This document shows positions 20,062 to 29,800 of a stretch of 64,000 nt of DNA, piece after piece; position 1 is the first letter of the stretch; the number at the start of each line of letters is the position of its first letter. Source of the stretch: Sphingomonas sp. SRS2. Lineage in GTDB: Bacteria; Pseudomonadota; Alphaproteobacteria; Sphingomonadales; Sphingomonadaceae. The position numbers and the translations under genes were made by a program. The DNA is taken from NCBI RefSeq assembly GCF_000971055.1, contig NZ_LARW01000108.1, positions 58,409 through 122,408 on the forward strand, given 5' to 3'. A model generated the notes under the pieces. The model worked only from the letters and a program-made list of their open reading frames with translations. It searched no databases and was not told the DNA's origin.

Positions 20062-20374
20062 CGTCGTCCCCTTCATCGGCTCGCTCGGCTGTTACCGTTG
20101 CGATCCAATCCAACATTTTGACGACCTTGCCCGCAACAGCCGTGCGGACTTTCTCCGACGACGAACCATCCGCGGCCTGCTCCGCGAAGAACATCAGCGA
20201 CGACAGCGGCACGTTGAAGGCGGTCGCATATTTCTGCAAAACCTCCAGCGTGACCTTCTTGTCGCCGCGCTCCAGCTCGGTGACATATGATTTAGACAGG
20301 CCGACGCGATCCGCCGCCTGTGTCTTGTTCAGGTCGTGGAACACGCGCACCAGTCTAAGGGCTTCATTCAACAT
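20033..20374 (-). CDS. XRE-family helix-turn-helix protein of the retron operon
   Basis: The 113-residue protein has a complete HTH_3 domain at about residues 5-62 (NKTQAADRVGLSKSYVTELE, then VTLEVLQKYATAFNVPLSSL) and an acidic C-terminal tail. GGAG precedes the ATG. It overlaps the RT start. XRE-type proteins accompany one class of retrons (type VI in the published classification as I recall it), where they may repress the operon or act with the msDNA. The immediate neighbour upstream is a small cationic peptide gene. Confidence 0.85.
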   Translation of the reverse strand: MLNEALRLVRVFHDLNKTQAADRVGLSKSYVTELERGDKKVTLEVLQKYATAFNVPLSSLMFFAEQAADGSSSEKVRTAVAGKVVKMLDWIATVTAERADEGDDDEREATQAR

Positions 20375-20401
20375 TTGAACGATCTCCCAACTGGATGACG
20401 C

Positions 20402-20602
20402 CTAGGAGTGACGGAACAACTCAACGATGGTGGCGATCAATTTCACGATGGCCTGAGCCACCTTGATCACCGCCAGCAGGGCAATTCGGTTCCGCGCGAT
20501 CGCTCGCAGGGTCCGCCGCACCGCTTTCGCGATGCGACGACCGATATGCCGTCCGTACCCCAACAACCCGGCGTCTGGGCTTTCCTCCGGCGAACTAGCC
20601 AT
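20402..20602 (-). CDS. Small cationic hydrophobic peptide, candidate retron effector
   Basis: This 66-residue protein starts behind a good GGAGG site. After an acidic N-terminus comes an Arg-rich amphipathic stretch (GRRIAKAVRRTLRAIARNR) and then a hydrophobic segment ending in IVKLIATIVELFRHS. That composition resembles membrane-active toxins and antimicrobial-like peptides. It is 27 bases upstream of the XRE gene and on the same strand, so it belongs to the retron operon. Toxicity is inferred from composition alone. I know no family name for it. Confidence 0.6.
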   Translation of the reverse strand: MASSPEESPDAGLLGYGRHIGRRIAKAVRRTLRAIARNRIALLAVIKVAQAIVKLIATIVELFRHS

Positions 20603-20639
20603 CGTATTTGCCTCCAGACTAACCTCGAGCCGAATTGCT

Positions 20640-20930
20640 CGCGGCCTGCACTACGTCTGAAGGCGGATAAGGGTTGTGGTTACGCTCCTAGGCTCAACAC
20701 TGCACACGAAGAGCTTAAGCTCCTCTGCGTGCCCTCGCCCCCTCGGCCCGTCGCCCCGGAGGACGGCGAAAGAGATGGGTTAGATGATAAAGGCCGGATG
20801 ACCTTCGCTGGTGGCGAACCACCATGCCTGTAGCACAGCTCCATTACCCAAACGCTGACCGACTCATAGATCGGCAGTTTGCAAGAAACAAGCAAAAGTT
20901 CGCCGTTGGCGAATTTTTCTCGCGTGCCAG
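20640..20930 (-). ncRNA. Candidate retron msr-msd RNA region
   Basis: Retron RNA is normally encoded just 5' of the RT operon on the same strand. This stretch is rich in hairpins: a near-perfect stem at 20702-20732 centred on the 12-bp palindrome GAGCTTAAGCTC, a smaller stem with CCGTC/GACGG arms at about 20749-20767, GGTGGC/GCCACC-like pairing near 20809-20823, and TTCGCC-GTT-GGCGAA at 20899-20913. I could not identify the branching G or the a1/a2 arms, so the boundaries are approximate. Confidence 0.35.
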
Positions 20931-21166
20931 CGCTCAGGTTGCCCATGGCGAGGCCCTAGCTGCTACGCACTAGCTCGTCGGGCGGCCGATGAGCGGACCG
21001 TCCGGTCGCTCGGAACTCGGTGGGCGCTTTGACCTCAGCGGCGCGACTATGCCGGCGCCACGCTGCATACGATTGGTGTACGAATTCGCGTTACACGGCG
21101 AATCGGTCGCGCTAGATTCGAAATGTGACCACGAACACCCCCGGGGCCGGAACCCTGAACTGACGT

Positions 21167-22150
21167 ATGACGACTGCACGCCACATCGTAGCTTTGCTGC
21201 AAAGCCACATAGACGGAGATGGGGATCGCTTCCTCTCCGTGGCGACGCAGCTTGCCGCGCATGAAGCGAGGCAGGGCCACGGGAAACTGGCCCAGGAGCT
21301 GCGTGAGCTGATCGACGCGGCCAAGGGCAAGAGCGCGACGGTCGCGAGGCGTGGTGCCGGTCCGGTGCCGCTGGCGCAGCCAAAGGGCGAGCTCGCCGGA
21401 TTCCTCGAAGCGCGTTATTCCGACACCCGGCTGCCGAGCATGGTGCTGAAGCCCGAGCTTGAGAGTCGCCTGACACGCGTCCTTCGGGAGCAGCGCCAGC
21501 AAGAGCGGCTGCGCGGGCGCGGCCTCACTCCCCGTCGCAAACTATTGCTCGTTGGCCCACCAGGGTCTGGCAAGACCATGACCGCCGCCGCTCTGGCCGG
21601 CGAATTGAAGCTGCCGCTGTTCACCGTCCTCTACGATGGCCTGTTCGGCAAGCTGATGGGGGAAACCGCCTCGCGCTTGCGCCTCGTTTTCGACGCCATC
21701 GGGATGCAGCGCGGTGTCTATTTCTTCGATGAGTTCGACGCGATCGGCGCGCAGCGTGCAGGGCCGAACGACGTGGGCGAGATTCGCCGTGTTCTGAATT
21801 CCTTTCTCCAATTTCTGGAGAATGACGACGGCCCCAGCCTGATCATCGCAGCGACGAACCATCCAGAATTGCTTGATAAGGCGCTCTATCGTCGGTTCGA
21901 TGACGTGATCACCTATGACTTGCCCGATCCGTCCGTGGTGCAGGGTATTCTCGAAGCTCGCCTCGCGACGTTCGACCTCAAGGCGATCAAATGGCCGCCA
22001 GTGCTGGAATCCGCTGCGCATCTCTCCCAGGCTGAAGTCGCGCGGGCGGCCGACGAGGCGGCGAAGGTTGCCGTGTTGGACGGACATGACGGCGTGACAA
22101 CCGCGACTCTGCTGACCGCCCTTACGGAGCGGCGCGCGGCGATCCTCTAA
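21167..22150 (+). CDS. ietA: IetA-like AAA+ ATPase of an IetAS system
   Basis: The 327-residue protein has an all-helical N-terminus and an AAA+ module: Walker A GPPGSGKT (130-137), Walker B YFFDEFDAI (about 185-193), a sensor-1 AATNHPELLD and an arginine-finger-like RRFDD. The closest arrangement known to me is IetA with the subtilisin-like IetS, first described as a plasmid incompatibility function and later shown to be antiphage. ietS starts 13 bases downstream. The ATPase probably senses or loads a target and controls the protease. Confidence 0.85.
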   Translation: MTTARHIVALLQSHIDGDGDRFLSVATQLAAHEARQGHGKLAQELRELIDAAKGKSATVARRGAGPVPLAQPKGELAGFLEARYSDTRLPSMVLKPELESRLTRVLREQRQQERLRGRGLTPRRKLLLVGPPGSGKTMTAAALAGELKLPLFTVLYDGLFGKLMGETASRLRLVFDAIGMQRGVYFFDEFDAIGAQRAGPNDVGEIRRVLNSFLQFLENDDGPSLIIAATNHPELLDKALYRRFDDVITYDLPDPSVVQGILEARLATFDLKAIKWPPVLESAAHLSQAEVARAADEAAKVAVLDGHDGVTTATLLTALTERRAAIL

Positions 22151-22163
22151 ACACCGAGACCCG

Positions 22164-24623
22164 ATGGCAGTACCTCCCCGCGATCGTCCCCATTTTCATG
22201 TCGAAGGCGGCGGTCAAAGCGAGGCCTACACCTCACCCCGACTGGTGATTAGCGGCCTCCCTCCAGCACGCGCCCGCGCTGCCCATGCCGCACATCTTGA
22301 GCACGCTATCGGCACCGCACTCGCTGCGGGTCGCCAACGCATCGCCGAGCGCGAAGAGGGTCTCGCCGAGGGACAAGCTGGCTTTTATTTGGAGTTCGAT
22401 ATCCCCGTCGCCGAGCGCGGGGCGGTTGAAGCCCTGGAGAACCGGCCGAAGGCAATCGAGCTGGTCGCCGTGCGCCCACCTGCCGACGGTGATGAGATGA
22501 TCTCCGCAACGGTGTTCGTTCCCGAGGCCGCGGCCGACTTCTTCGTCAAGAAGATCGAAGCCTATCGCGACGAGGTGACGAAGACCGGTAAGCCTAAGAA
22601 CGAGGCGCTCCTGGCGCGTATCGAAGACGTTCGCCTCGGTGTTACCCGATCCCTCTTTACCGACGATCCCCAGCTCTTTCCCGCCGTCGCCCAGCCTGCC
22701 TGGTGGGAAGTCTGGCTACGCGATGGTGGCTTGCCGGTCTTTCAAACCGTCGCGGCCAGACTGGGCGTCGCGATCAAGGAGCATGTCATTAGCTTCCCGG
22801 AGCGCGACGTAGCGCTCGCACTGGCCGATGAAGCGACGATGGATCGGCTAATCCGCAACTCGGACGCTGTAGCGGAACTGCGCTTGGCAAAAGACACCCC
22901 AACGCTCTTTCTAGAAATGCCCACGGTCGAGCAGGCCGATTGGGCGAACGATCTGGTCGACCGGATCACGCCGCCGTCTCCCCTGGCGCCCGCGGTGTGC
23001 CTGCTCGACAGCGGCGCCACGCAAGCGCATCCCCTGCTGGCACCCGCGCTCGATCCGGCTGACCAGCACAGCTACGAACATGGCTGGGGCGTTGGCGACA
23101 GCGCCTTTTGGAACGGACACGGCACGTCGATGGCCGGCGTAGCGCTCTACGGCGACCTCGAAGCGACGCTCTCGCACGGTCACCCCGTGGAGCTTGGCCA
23201 TCGGATCGAAACCGTAAAGATCCTCCCGCCAAACGGCCAGAACGAGCCGAGGTTATACGGCGCGATCACCGCAACCGGGATCGCACGCGTTGAAGACAAA
23301 GCGCCGCGCCGCCGCCGGGTTTTCTGCATGGCCGTCACCAGCGATGTCGGCCTCGGTCGGGGGCGGCCATCGTCCTGGTCTTCGGCCATTGATCAGCTTT
23401 GCTATGGCGGCGGTGACAGGCGCCGGCTGATGGTCCTCGCTGCAGGCAATTTGCGCGGCGATATCGATCCGGCGGCATATCCCGATCGTAACGATCTCGA
23501 AGAGGTGGAGAGCCCGGCGCAGGCGTGGAATCCGCTCGTATTCGGCGCCAGCACCGACAAGATCACGATCACCCATCCCGATTACGACGGATGGGCGCCC
23601 GTCGCCCCGGCCGGTGATCTCTCGCCAGCCAGCAGAACGTCGGCCATCTGGGATCGGCAATGGCCGATCCGCCCGGACGTTGTGTTCGAAGGCGGCAATT
23701 TCGCCCACGATGGCATCAATCCGGCGTCGGCGATCGATGATCTCCAACTCCTGACCACCCACTATCAACCGAATCTGCGTCTGTTCGAGGCGTTCGGCGA
23801 CACCAGTGGGGCATCGGCCCTCGGCGCAAACCTGGCGGCTGGCATTATGGCCGCGCGGCCGACGCTCTGGCCCGAAACCGTGCGGGGCCTCATCGTTCAT
23901 TCTGCGGAGTGGACCCAGGCCATGCGGCAGCATTTTGACGCCGCAGGGTCGCAAGCACAGAAGTTGGCCATGCTCCGGCGCTATGGCTGGGGCGTTCCGA
24001 ACCTCAGTCGCGCGCTGCTCAGCGCGTCCAACGATGCGACGCTTATGGTCGAGGACGCCTTGCTGCCCTTCCGCAAAGACGGGTCAGCGATCAAGACACG
24101 CGACATGAACTTGCACCGCCTCCCGTGGCCGCGCGCGGAGCTGGCTGCGCTCGGCGAACTGGACGTCGAGTTGCGGATCACCCTGTCCTATTTCATTGAG
24201 CCCAATCCCGGTGAACGCGGTTGGACTCGGCGACATCGCTACGCATCGCACAATCTTCGCTTCGCGGTGAAACGGTCGCTGGAAGGTCTGGAAGCGTTCC
24301 GCCAGCGCATCAACAAAGCGGCGCAGGACGAAGAAGCCGGCGCTGGCGGCGGTGGCGGTGGCGACAATTGGGTGTTGGGTCAAATCCGCGACCGCGGCTC
24401 AATTCATAGCGACATCTGGCGCGGCAGCGCCGCCGCGCTAGCCGAGCGGGACGCCATTGGAGTCTTTCCGGTCAGTGGTTGGTGGAAGGAAAAGCCAGCG
24501 CTTCAACGCTGGGATCGAGCGGCACGCTACGCGCTCCACGTTTCCATTCGGGCGCCGGAAACCGACGTCGACCTCTATACCGCCATCGCCAATCAGATCG
24601 CTGTCCCGATTCTGGCCGCATAG
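22164..24623 (+). CDS. ietS: IetS-like subtilisin-family (S8) serine protease
   Basis: The 819-residue protein has the subtilase catalytic triad in order: Asp282 (CLLDSG), His319 (NGHGTSMAG) and Ser551 (SGASALGANLAAG), with the oxyanion Asn429 in LAAGN. About 270 residues precede the protease and 250 follow, including a glycine-rich linker (GAGGGGGGD). There is no signal peptide, so it acts in the cytoplasm, unlike secreted subtilases. With IetA it forms the IetAS pair, which on defence systems kills or arrests infected cells, presumably through regulated proteolysis. All catalytic residues are present. Confidence 0.88.
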   Translation: MAVPPRDRPHFHVEGGGQSEAYTSPRLVISGLPPARARAAHAAHLEHAIGTALAAGRQRIAEREEGLAEGQAGFYLEFDIPVAERGAVEALENRPKAIELVAVRPPADGDEMISATVFVPEAAADFFVKKIEAYRDEVTKTGKPKNEALLARIEDVRLGVTRSLFTDDPQLFPAVAQPAWWEVWLRDGGLPVFQTVAARLGVAIKEHVISFPERDVALALADEATMDRLIRNSDAVAELRLAKDTPTLFLEMPTVEQADWANDLVDRITPPSPLAPAVCLLDSGATQAHPLLAPALDPADQHSYEHGWGVGDSAFWNGHGTSMAGVALYGDLEATLSHGHPVELGHRIETVKILPPNGQNEPRLYGAITATGIARVEDKAPRRRRVFCMAVTSDVGLGRGRPSSWSSAIDQLCYGGGDRRRLMVLAAGNLRGDIDPAAYPDRNDLEEVESPAQAWNPLVFGASTDKITITHPDYDGWAPVAPAGDLSPASRTSAIWDRQWPIRPDVVFEGGNFAHDGINPASAIDDLQLLTTHYQPNLRLFEAFGDTSGASALGANLAAGIMAARPTLWPETVRGLIVHSAEWTQAMRQHFDAAGSQAQKLAMLRRYGWGVPNLSRALLSASNDATLMVEDALLPFRKDGSAIKTRDMNLHRLPWPRAELAALGELDVELRITLSYFIEPNPGERGWTRRHRYASHNLRFAVKRSLEGLEAFRQRINKAAQDEEAGAGGGGGGDNWVLGQIRDRGSIHSDIWRGSAAALAERDAIGVFPVSGWWKEKPALQRWDRAARYALHVSIRAPETDVDLYTAIANQIAVPILAA

Positions 24624-24737
24624 GGCGGGCTGACCTGCTCACGGCCAGCCTCGCGGTTGGGCTTCGGCGAACGCTTCGATTTTCGCCGGCGTCAGCTTTT
24701 GACTCGACGAAACCGCATTGCCGCGATTGCTTGCCTG

Positions 24738-25457
24738 CTATTCGAGCCAGCTCGCATAGGCGCGAACGTCGATCATCGGCACGGTCGCGCTCATCTGGAG
24801 CCGCGCGATCAATTCGAGCAGGAATCGAGTGGCCGACTTCCCGCCAAGCTGCGCGCCAAAACAATCACCTGGGTCGCATCCAAAGACCCCATGCGCGGCG
24901 ATGCACCCAAGATCCAACCGACCTTCGTCGGCGACTGCCTTGAGAGCGGCAATGAGCGGAGCGCCGATGCCGGGCGACCAATCGCTCTGGAACGTGAGGA
25001 GTCCTCCCATGATATGCGGCAGCGCCCTCGGCTCGTAGGTCCCACCGGCATGGGGGATAGGCAAACTGGTCCGATACAATCGACGGACGCTGGCCACCTT
25101 ATCGGCCGCATAATTGACCTGCTGGACGTTGATCGCCTGCTTGGCTTCGAACACCGCATAAACGCTTTCGGCCGGAACGACGAACTTGCCCTGGTAGCTG
25201 AAGATGAAGGGAGAATATTGCCGGTCGAACACCACCACGTCGATCTGCTCGCTGAAGGCGCCCTTGCTGTCCACGACATGGGCGCTGGCGACCTGATAGC
25301 GTTCCGGCAGATAGGTTTGGAGCAATTCCAGCCAAACCGCTTCGCTTGCATCGCCCTTGGTTCCGGGATGACCGAAACTTCCCCGAACGAGCCCGAGCTT
25401 GCCTTCGATGTCGTTGTGGAGGCTCTCCAAAAGCTTGGGCAGCGACCAGGCAGTCAT
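24738..25457 (-). CDS. DUF6602-type PD-(D/E)XK-like protein paired with a nucleotidyltransferase
   Basis: From ATG 25457 the protein has 239 residues; this start overlaps the stop of the upstream nucleotidyltransferase (ATGA). It resembles the DUF6602 family: a conserved acidic residue (Glu40), then QIDVVVFDR with Asp73, then YAVFEAKQ with Glu104 and Lys106. That spacing is the PD-(D/E)XK nuclease pattern. The C-terminal half is unassigned. Tight coupling to the NTase gene suggests it is the effector or partner of a two-gene system. No known cyclic-nucleotide sensor such as SAVED is recognisable. Confidence 0.68.
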   Translation of the reverse strand: MTAWSLPKLLESLHNDIEGKLGLVRGSFGHPGTKGDASEAVWLELLQTYLPERYQVASAHVVDSKGAFSEQIDVVVFDRQYSPFIFSYQGKFVVPAESVYAVFEAKQAINVQQVNYAADKVASVRRLYRTSLPIPHAGGTYEPRALPHIMGGLLTFQSDWSPGIGAPLIAALKAVADEGRLDLGCIAAHGVFGCDPGDCFGAQLGGKSATRFLLELIARLQMSATVPMIDVRAYASWLE

Positions 25458-26209
25458 TGAACGAAGCCGCTCCAATTGCCGCCGAGCGCCTGTTCCGCGG
25501 CCCTGCGGATCGCGTTCTTTCCAGCGAGTGTCACATCATCTGAGATGATATTGTTGCCGTTCGCCGGGTCAAGCACTCTCGCCGCGACGAATTTGTCCCG
25601 CAGATATTCGAGCACCGTGACGACGCTCTGCGAGAGATCCTGCACTGGCTTTCCTCGCAGCGCTTCGATCACGGTCAGCTCCAGATAGAAGGACGGGAAC
25701 TCCAGCCCCTTTTGTGTGCGCCACAGTTTGAGGAGCCGTGATTGCTGTTGGCGGCCGGTGCGGATGACGGTGCTGATGTGCGTGTCCACATTCGTTTTCG
25801 TCCATGTGTCGGCACGGCTGCGATACAGGCTATGGTCGGAAGACGCCGCGTTCTGCCGCTTGGCTGGCACGAGGTCGACATCATAGCCGGCGATAGTCGC
25901 GTTGATGGAGACGTTCTGCCGTTTCGGTCGATAGCCCGCTTCCGACACAGCCTTGAACAGTAAGTCGTAGATGGCCTTCAGGGTCTCTGGCGTATCCTCC
26001 GACAGCGAAATGAACAGATCGATGTCCGTCCCGCTCTTGTTCGCCGTCCCTTTCGCGAACGAACCGCTGGGCGTCACGCTGCGCAGGAAGCGATTGGCCC
26101 ATTGAGTCAACACGGGATGGATGATCGATTGGACCTGCCGGACGGGTGAGAAGGCGCTGGTATCGACCGCTTCGCGCGCCAGAATCGATGTCAGATATGC
26201 GGTGCTCAT
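25454..26209 (-). CDS. CD-NTase/OAS-like nucleotidyltransferase
   Basis: The 251-residue protein has a DNA-polymerase-beta-like nucleotidyltransferase core: GS at 49-50 followed by DID (Asp62, Asp64), then a third acidic residue in YDVDLVPAK (Asp112). The C-terminal half has the LLKLWR helix seen in OAS1-like and CD-NTase proteins. Such enzymes make signalling oligonucleotides in CBASS, but tRNA nucleotidyltransferase-like and antitoxin NTases share the core. It is the first gene of a two-gene unit with the DUF6602-like protein. The catalytic residues look complete. Confidence 0.75.
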   Translation of the reverse strand: MSTAYLTSILAREAVDTSAFSPVRQVQSIIHPVLTQWANRFLRSVTPSGSFAKGTANKSGTDIDLFISLSEDTPETLKAIYDLLFKAVSEAGYRPKRQNVSINATIAGYDVDLVPAKRQNAASSDHSLYRSRADTWTKTNVDTHISTVIRTGRQQQSRLLKLWRTQKGLEFPSFYLELTVIEALRGKPVQDLSQSVVTVLEYLRDKFVAARVLDPANGNNIISDDVTLAGKNAIRRAAEQALGGNWSGFVQ

Positions 26210-26591
26210 CCACTTGCTTTAGCGGGGCGCCCTGGAAGGCGATAGTTGAACCCGCGGAACGACTTGGGAATCGTTGTAAAGAGCACTTCTATTTACCGGG
26301 CGTCGCCCTTCCGGCCGGGCTTTCGGCTGCGCCGGAGACAGCCTGCGGCCGTCTCCGCCATTCAGCTTCGATCCCTGACACTCCGGCGTATCTACACCGA
26401 TCCGCAATACGGTATTCACGGATTTGCGCTCATATGGCGATGCTGGAATCGGGCCAGGGCTGCGCGGGCCCGATCGCGTTGTCGGGCCGCTGCGCTCCTC
26501 TTTCGTGCGGGTGCTTAGGGCCAGCCCTCAACACCCTTCGGATCGTCTTCCGCCCCGCTTCCTCCACGCTGCGCGTTCCCGTGCAGCCGGT
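26210..26591. other. GC-rich non-coding stretch between defence genes and transfer region
   Basis: About 380 bases hold no convincing gene. The sequence has local palindromic patches such as GGAGACAGCCTGCGGCCGTCTCC near 26333-26355, whose arms GGAGAC and GTCTCC could act as a weak terminator. Confidence 0.4.
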
Positions 26592-26795
26592 TCAGCTCCA
26601 TCCGTCCCGGCGGCCCTCGCCGCTGTCGCGCAGCGAACGGCCATCGAGCGCGGAGCGACGGATCTCCAGCTCGACCTGGTCGCCTTTGCGGCGGGGGCGG
26701 ATGTCGCGCATGTCGATGTTGTTGCGCTTGGCATAATCCTCGGCGGCGCGTTCGCTGCCGAACTTGCCTGCTTCTTCGAAATCCCAACCACTCAT
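26592..26795 (-). CDS. Small charged protein downstream of the relaxase
   Basis: The 67-residue protein starts at ATG 26795 behind GGAG (spacing 7). It begins MSGWDFEEAGKFGSERAAED and is rich in charged residues. It follows the relaxase by 45 bases on the same strand, so it is probably the last gene of the transfer operon. I do not recognise the family. It may be an accessory conjugation protein. Confidence 0.6.
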   Translation of the reverse strand: MSGWDFEEAGKFGSERAAEDYAKRNNIDMRDIRPRRKGDQVELEIRRSALDGRSLRDSGEGRRDGWS

Positions 26796-26840
26796 AGTCA
26801 GTCTCCATATTGGCCCCGGCACCGCGCCGGCGGCTTCACA

Positions 26841-29800
26841 CTACAAATCGAGGCCGAGGCTCCGCTCCGGCAGCGGCGGCAGAATGTCGCCACGGTCGGG
26901 CTTGAGGTCCGGCGGTTTCTTGAGATCATCGACCTTCGCCGGCTCCGCGGGCCTGGCAGGGCCATCCGGCAGCGGAGGGAGGTCGGTTGGAAAATCCGGC
27001 AGATTGGACAGGTCGACGCCGTCGATCGGGCCGGGATCGAACTTCTCCGGGATTTTAGGTCCCTTCTTCCCGTCGATATCGAGGCGGCCGAGGGTTTCCA
27101 GAGCGGAGGTCTTGTTGCCGGGGTTCATATCGAGCTGGCGGGCGAGCTTCTCCTTGTCGTCCACCACCATCGTCAACTCGTCGCGCACACGCGTGACCCC
27201 GACGTTGAACAGGCGCTGGTTCGAGAGATTCCTCTCATGGCTGGACATGACGGTGATCGCTTTGTCGGTCGTGATGCCCTGCGCCATGTGCATGTTGAGC
27301 GAGTAAGCGAGGTCGAGGCGCGACAGCATCGGATCGCCCAGGTCGAGGGTGAGGCGCTCTCTTCCGGCGGTTTCGACGGTGACGCCGTTCGCGTCGACGG
27401 TGAGCACGCGGGCGAGCGCGGAATTGTGAAGTCCGCGGTCCTTGTCGTTCGCGGTCCACCTGATCTTGTCGCCTTCGCGGAGGTGGAGATCCTTCTTCTC
27501 GGTGAGCTCGAGCCGGTCGCGTTTCTCTGTCGGCGAGAGCTTCTGCGGGTCGAAGCGGATTTTCCTTCGGCCGTCGCTCAGTTCGACCTTGCCATTGGGC
27601 AGCACTTTGGTGACGTCGTAGCGACCCCGCTCAAGGCCGACATCCTGCGCGCCGCCCCGCCCGACGTCGAGTGTCTGGCCGGGGCGATAGCTGGAAGCGT
27701 AGCGCAATTCCTCGCGGGTGAGATTGACCCGCTCGAAGACGGTGAGGTGGATGCCCTCGCCCTTGACGGAGCCCTCTGTTGCAAGGCCGTCCTGTATGCG
27801 CTGATTGATGATGGCGCGCGATGCGCGTCCGGAGGCGAAAACGGCGGTGGCTTCACGATCATCGCTCGATAGGCCGAGCCACATTTCGGCGGCCGCGTCA
27901 GCCGGATTCATGCTTTCGACGACATTGTCGCCCAGCACTTTCATCGCCTCACCCGCCTTGCCGATATTGGCGAGGGCGGCGACGGTGCGCAGCGTGTCGG
28001 TGCGCTGGCGGATATTCTCGTCCATCCGCGCCATCGTGCCGCCGCCCGCCTGGATCATGGCGAAGGACTTGCCGGCGTCGATCGACGAGAGCTGCTGGCG
28101 GTCGCCGACCAGGACCAGCTTGTCCACGCCCAGCGCTTCGCTGATTTTGTGCAGCTTGAGCATGTCGCTGCTCGAGACCATCGACGTCTCGTCGACCACC
28201 AGCATGGTGCCGCCGAATTTCGCCCGGGCCGCGTCATAGCGCGGGGTGTCGCGCTCGCTGATGTACCGCTCGTTGGCCAGTGCGAACGATGCGATGGTCT
28301 GGCTCTTGATGCCGGCATCCGCGGCCAGGTCCGCGACCATCTTGTTCTGGAAGGCAAGACCGGTGACGTCGCGACCCTCCGCTTCGGCCACGCGGGCGAC
28401 CGCCTCCAGCATGGTCGACTTGCCGGCGCCGGCGACGCCTTGCACGGTGACGGTGCGGTCCGCCGACGAGACGATCAGCGTCGCGGCGGCGAGCTGCCCA
28501 GGATTGAGATCGCGTGTGGCGGCTGCCTGGAGTCGCGCCGGCGCATCGCTGGCCGCGATGATCGGCGACGCCTTGCCGCGACCCGCCTCCACCGCTTTCA
28601 GGATGCTCTCCTCGGTGCGCAGAGCCTCCTGCGTCGTCACCATGCGGATGCCCTTGTCGCCATCGCGCACGGCGCCCGGGATGAGCTGCCGGTTCTCCAC
28701 CATCTGCGCGATGCGACGCTCGACGGTGTCGATCGTCACACCCTTCAGGCCGAGGTCGAGCGCCATCTTCGAGACGAGATTGACGTTGAAGGCCGCCTCT
28801 CGCTCCGAGAGGATTCGGACGGCCGACGCAACCGCGAGTTGGGTTCGTGCCTCGGCCGGCGATTGGGTCACGCGCGCGAGCGCGCTGTCGACCAGCGGAT
28901 CGTGCGGGCGAAGGAAGGTGCCGATCTTTTCACGCGCACCGCTGATGGCGTCGCTAACCGCGCGGAATCCTCGCTCCAATTTGCTGTCAGCGAGCGAGTG
29001 ACCCGCGCGCGCTACGGCGGAGGCAACCAGTCCCTTGCCGTCGAATCCGAGCGCTGCTGCCTTGTCGATCCAATCCTTCTGCAGGCCGTCGCGGTCCTCG
29101 ACGTTCAGTTTCGGATCGCGCGTATTCGCCGTGACGGCGAGGCGTCCCTTGGGGGATACGATCCCGAGTTCGGCTGCTTTTTCCAGGATCTGTTCGCGGC
29201 GCTGGCTGAACGCCTCGAGGACCGCCTTTGGCACCCCGGAAATCTCGAAGGTGCCGTGCTTGCCCTTGGCATCGATCTGGTAGCCCAGCTTCTCCAGACC
29301 ATCCCGCAGAAAGGCGTGATAGATCGAGCCGATCGTGGTGTTGCTGCTCCAGATCTTGTCGGCATGAAGCGCCTGCCATTTGCCGTCGGGCATCTTCGTG
29401 AGGTTGGCGATGACGGCATGGATATGCGCCTGGGGATCGAGCGCGCGGCTCGTGTCGTGCTGGAAGAGCGCGTAGACGAGATTGCCGGTCTGCACCGGCA
29501 CCTTGCGGCCCTCGACATCCTTGCGGCCTTCGGCGAGGTTTTTCTCGACCCATGCCATCGTCTTGCGGACAGCCGCCATGTTGGCGTCGAGCACCCGCTT
29601 GTCGCCGGCGATATAGGCCATCACCGATGCCGACTTGGGCATGGAAAATGTGAGGTCCACGCCAGCACGCCGGTTCTCGACCTGGGCGACCCCTTCGCCA
29701 TCGGGGAGAATGCCGTTCAGGATTCCTTCGAAGGCGTCCTTTGATATCTCGCCTTGCAGGCCGAGCGCATCGGCGCCCTCGCCCGCCCACATGCTGACTT

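Noticed and set aside
20680..20946. 88-codon minus-strand frame upstream of the retron peptide
   Set aside because: It covers the hairpin-rich region expected to encode the msr-msd RNA and has no homology I recognise.
28149..29744. 531-codon plus-strand frame inside the relaxase gene
   Set aside because: Antisense to the relaxase motifs. No domain or ribosome-binding site.
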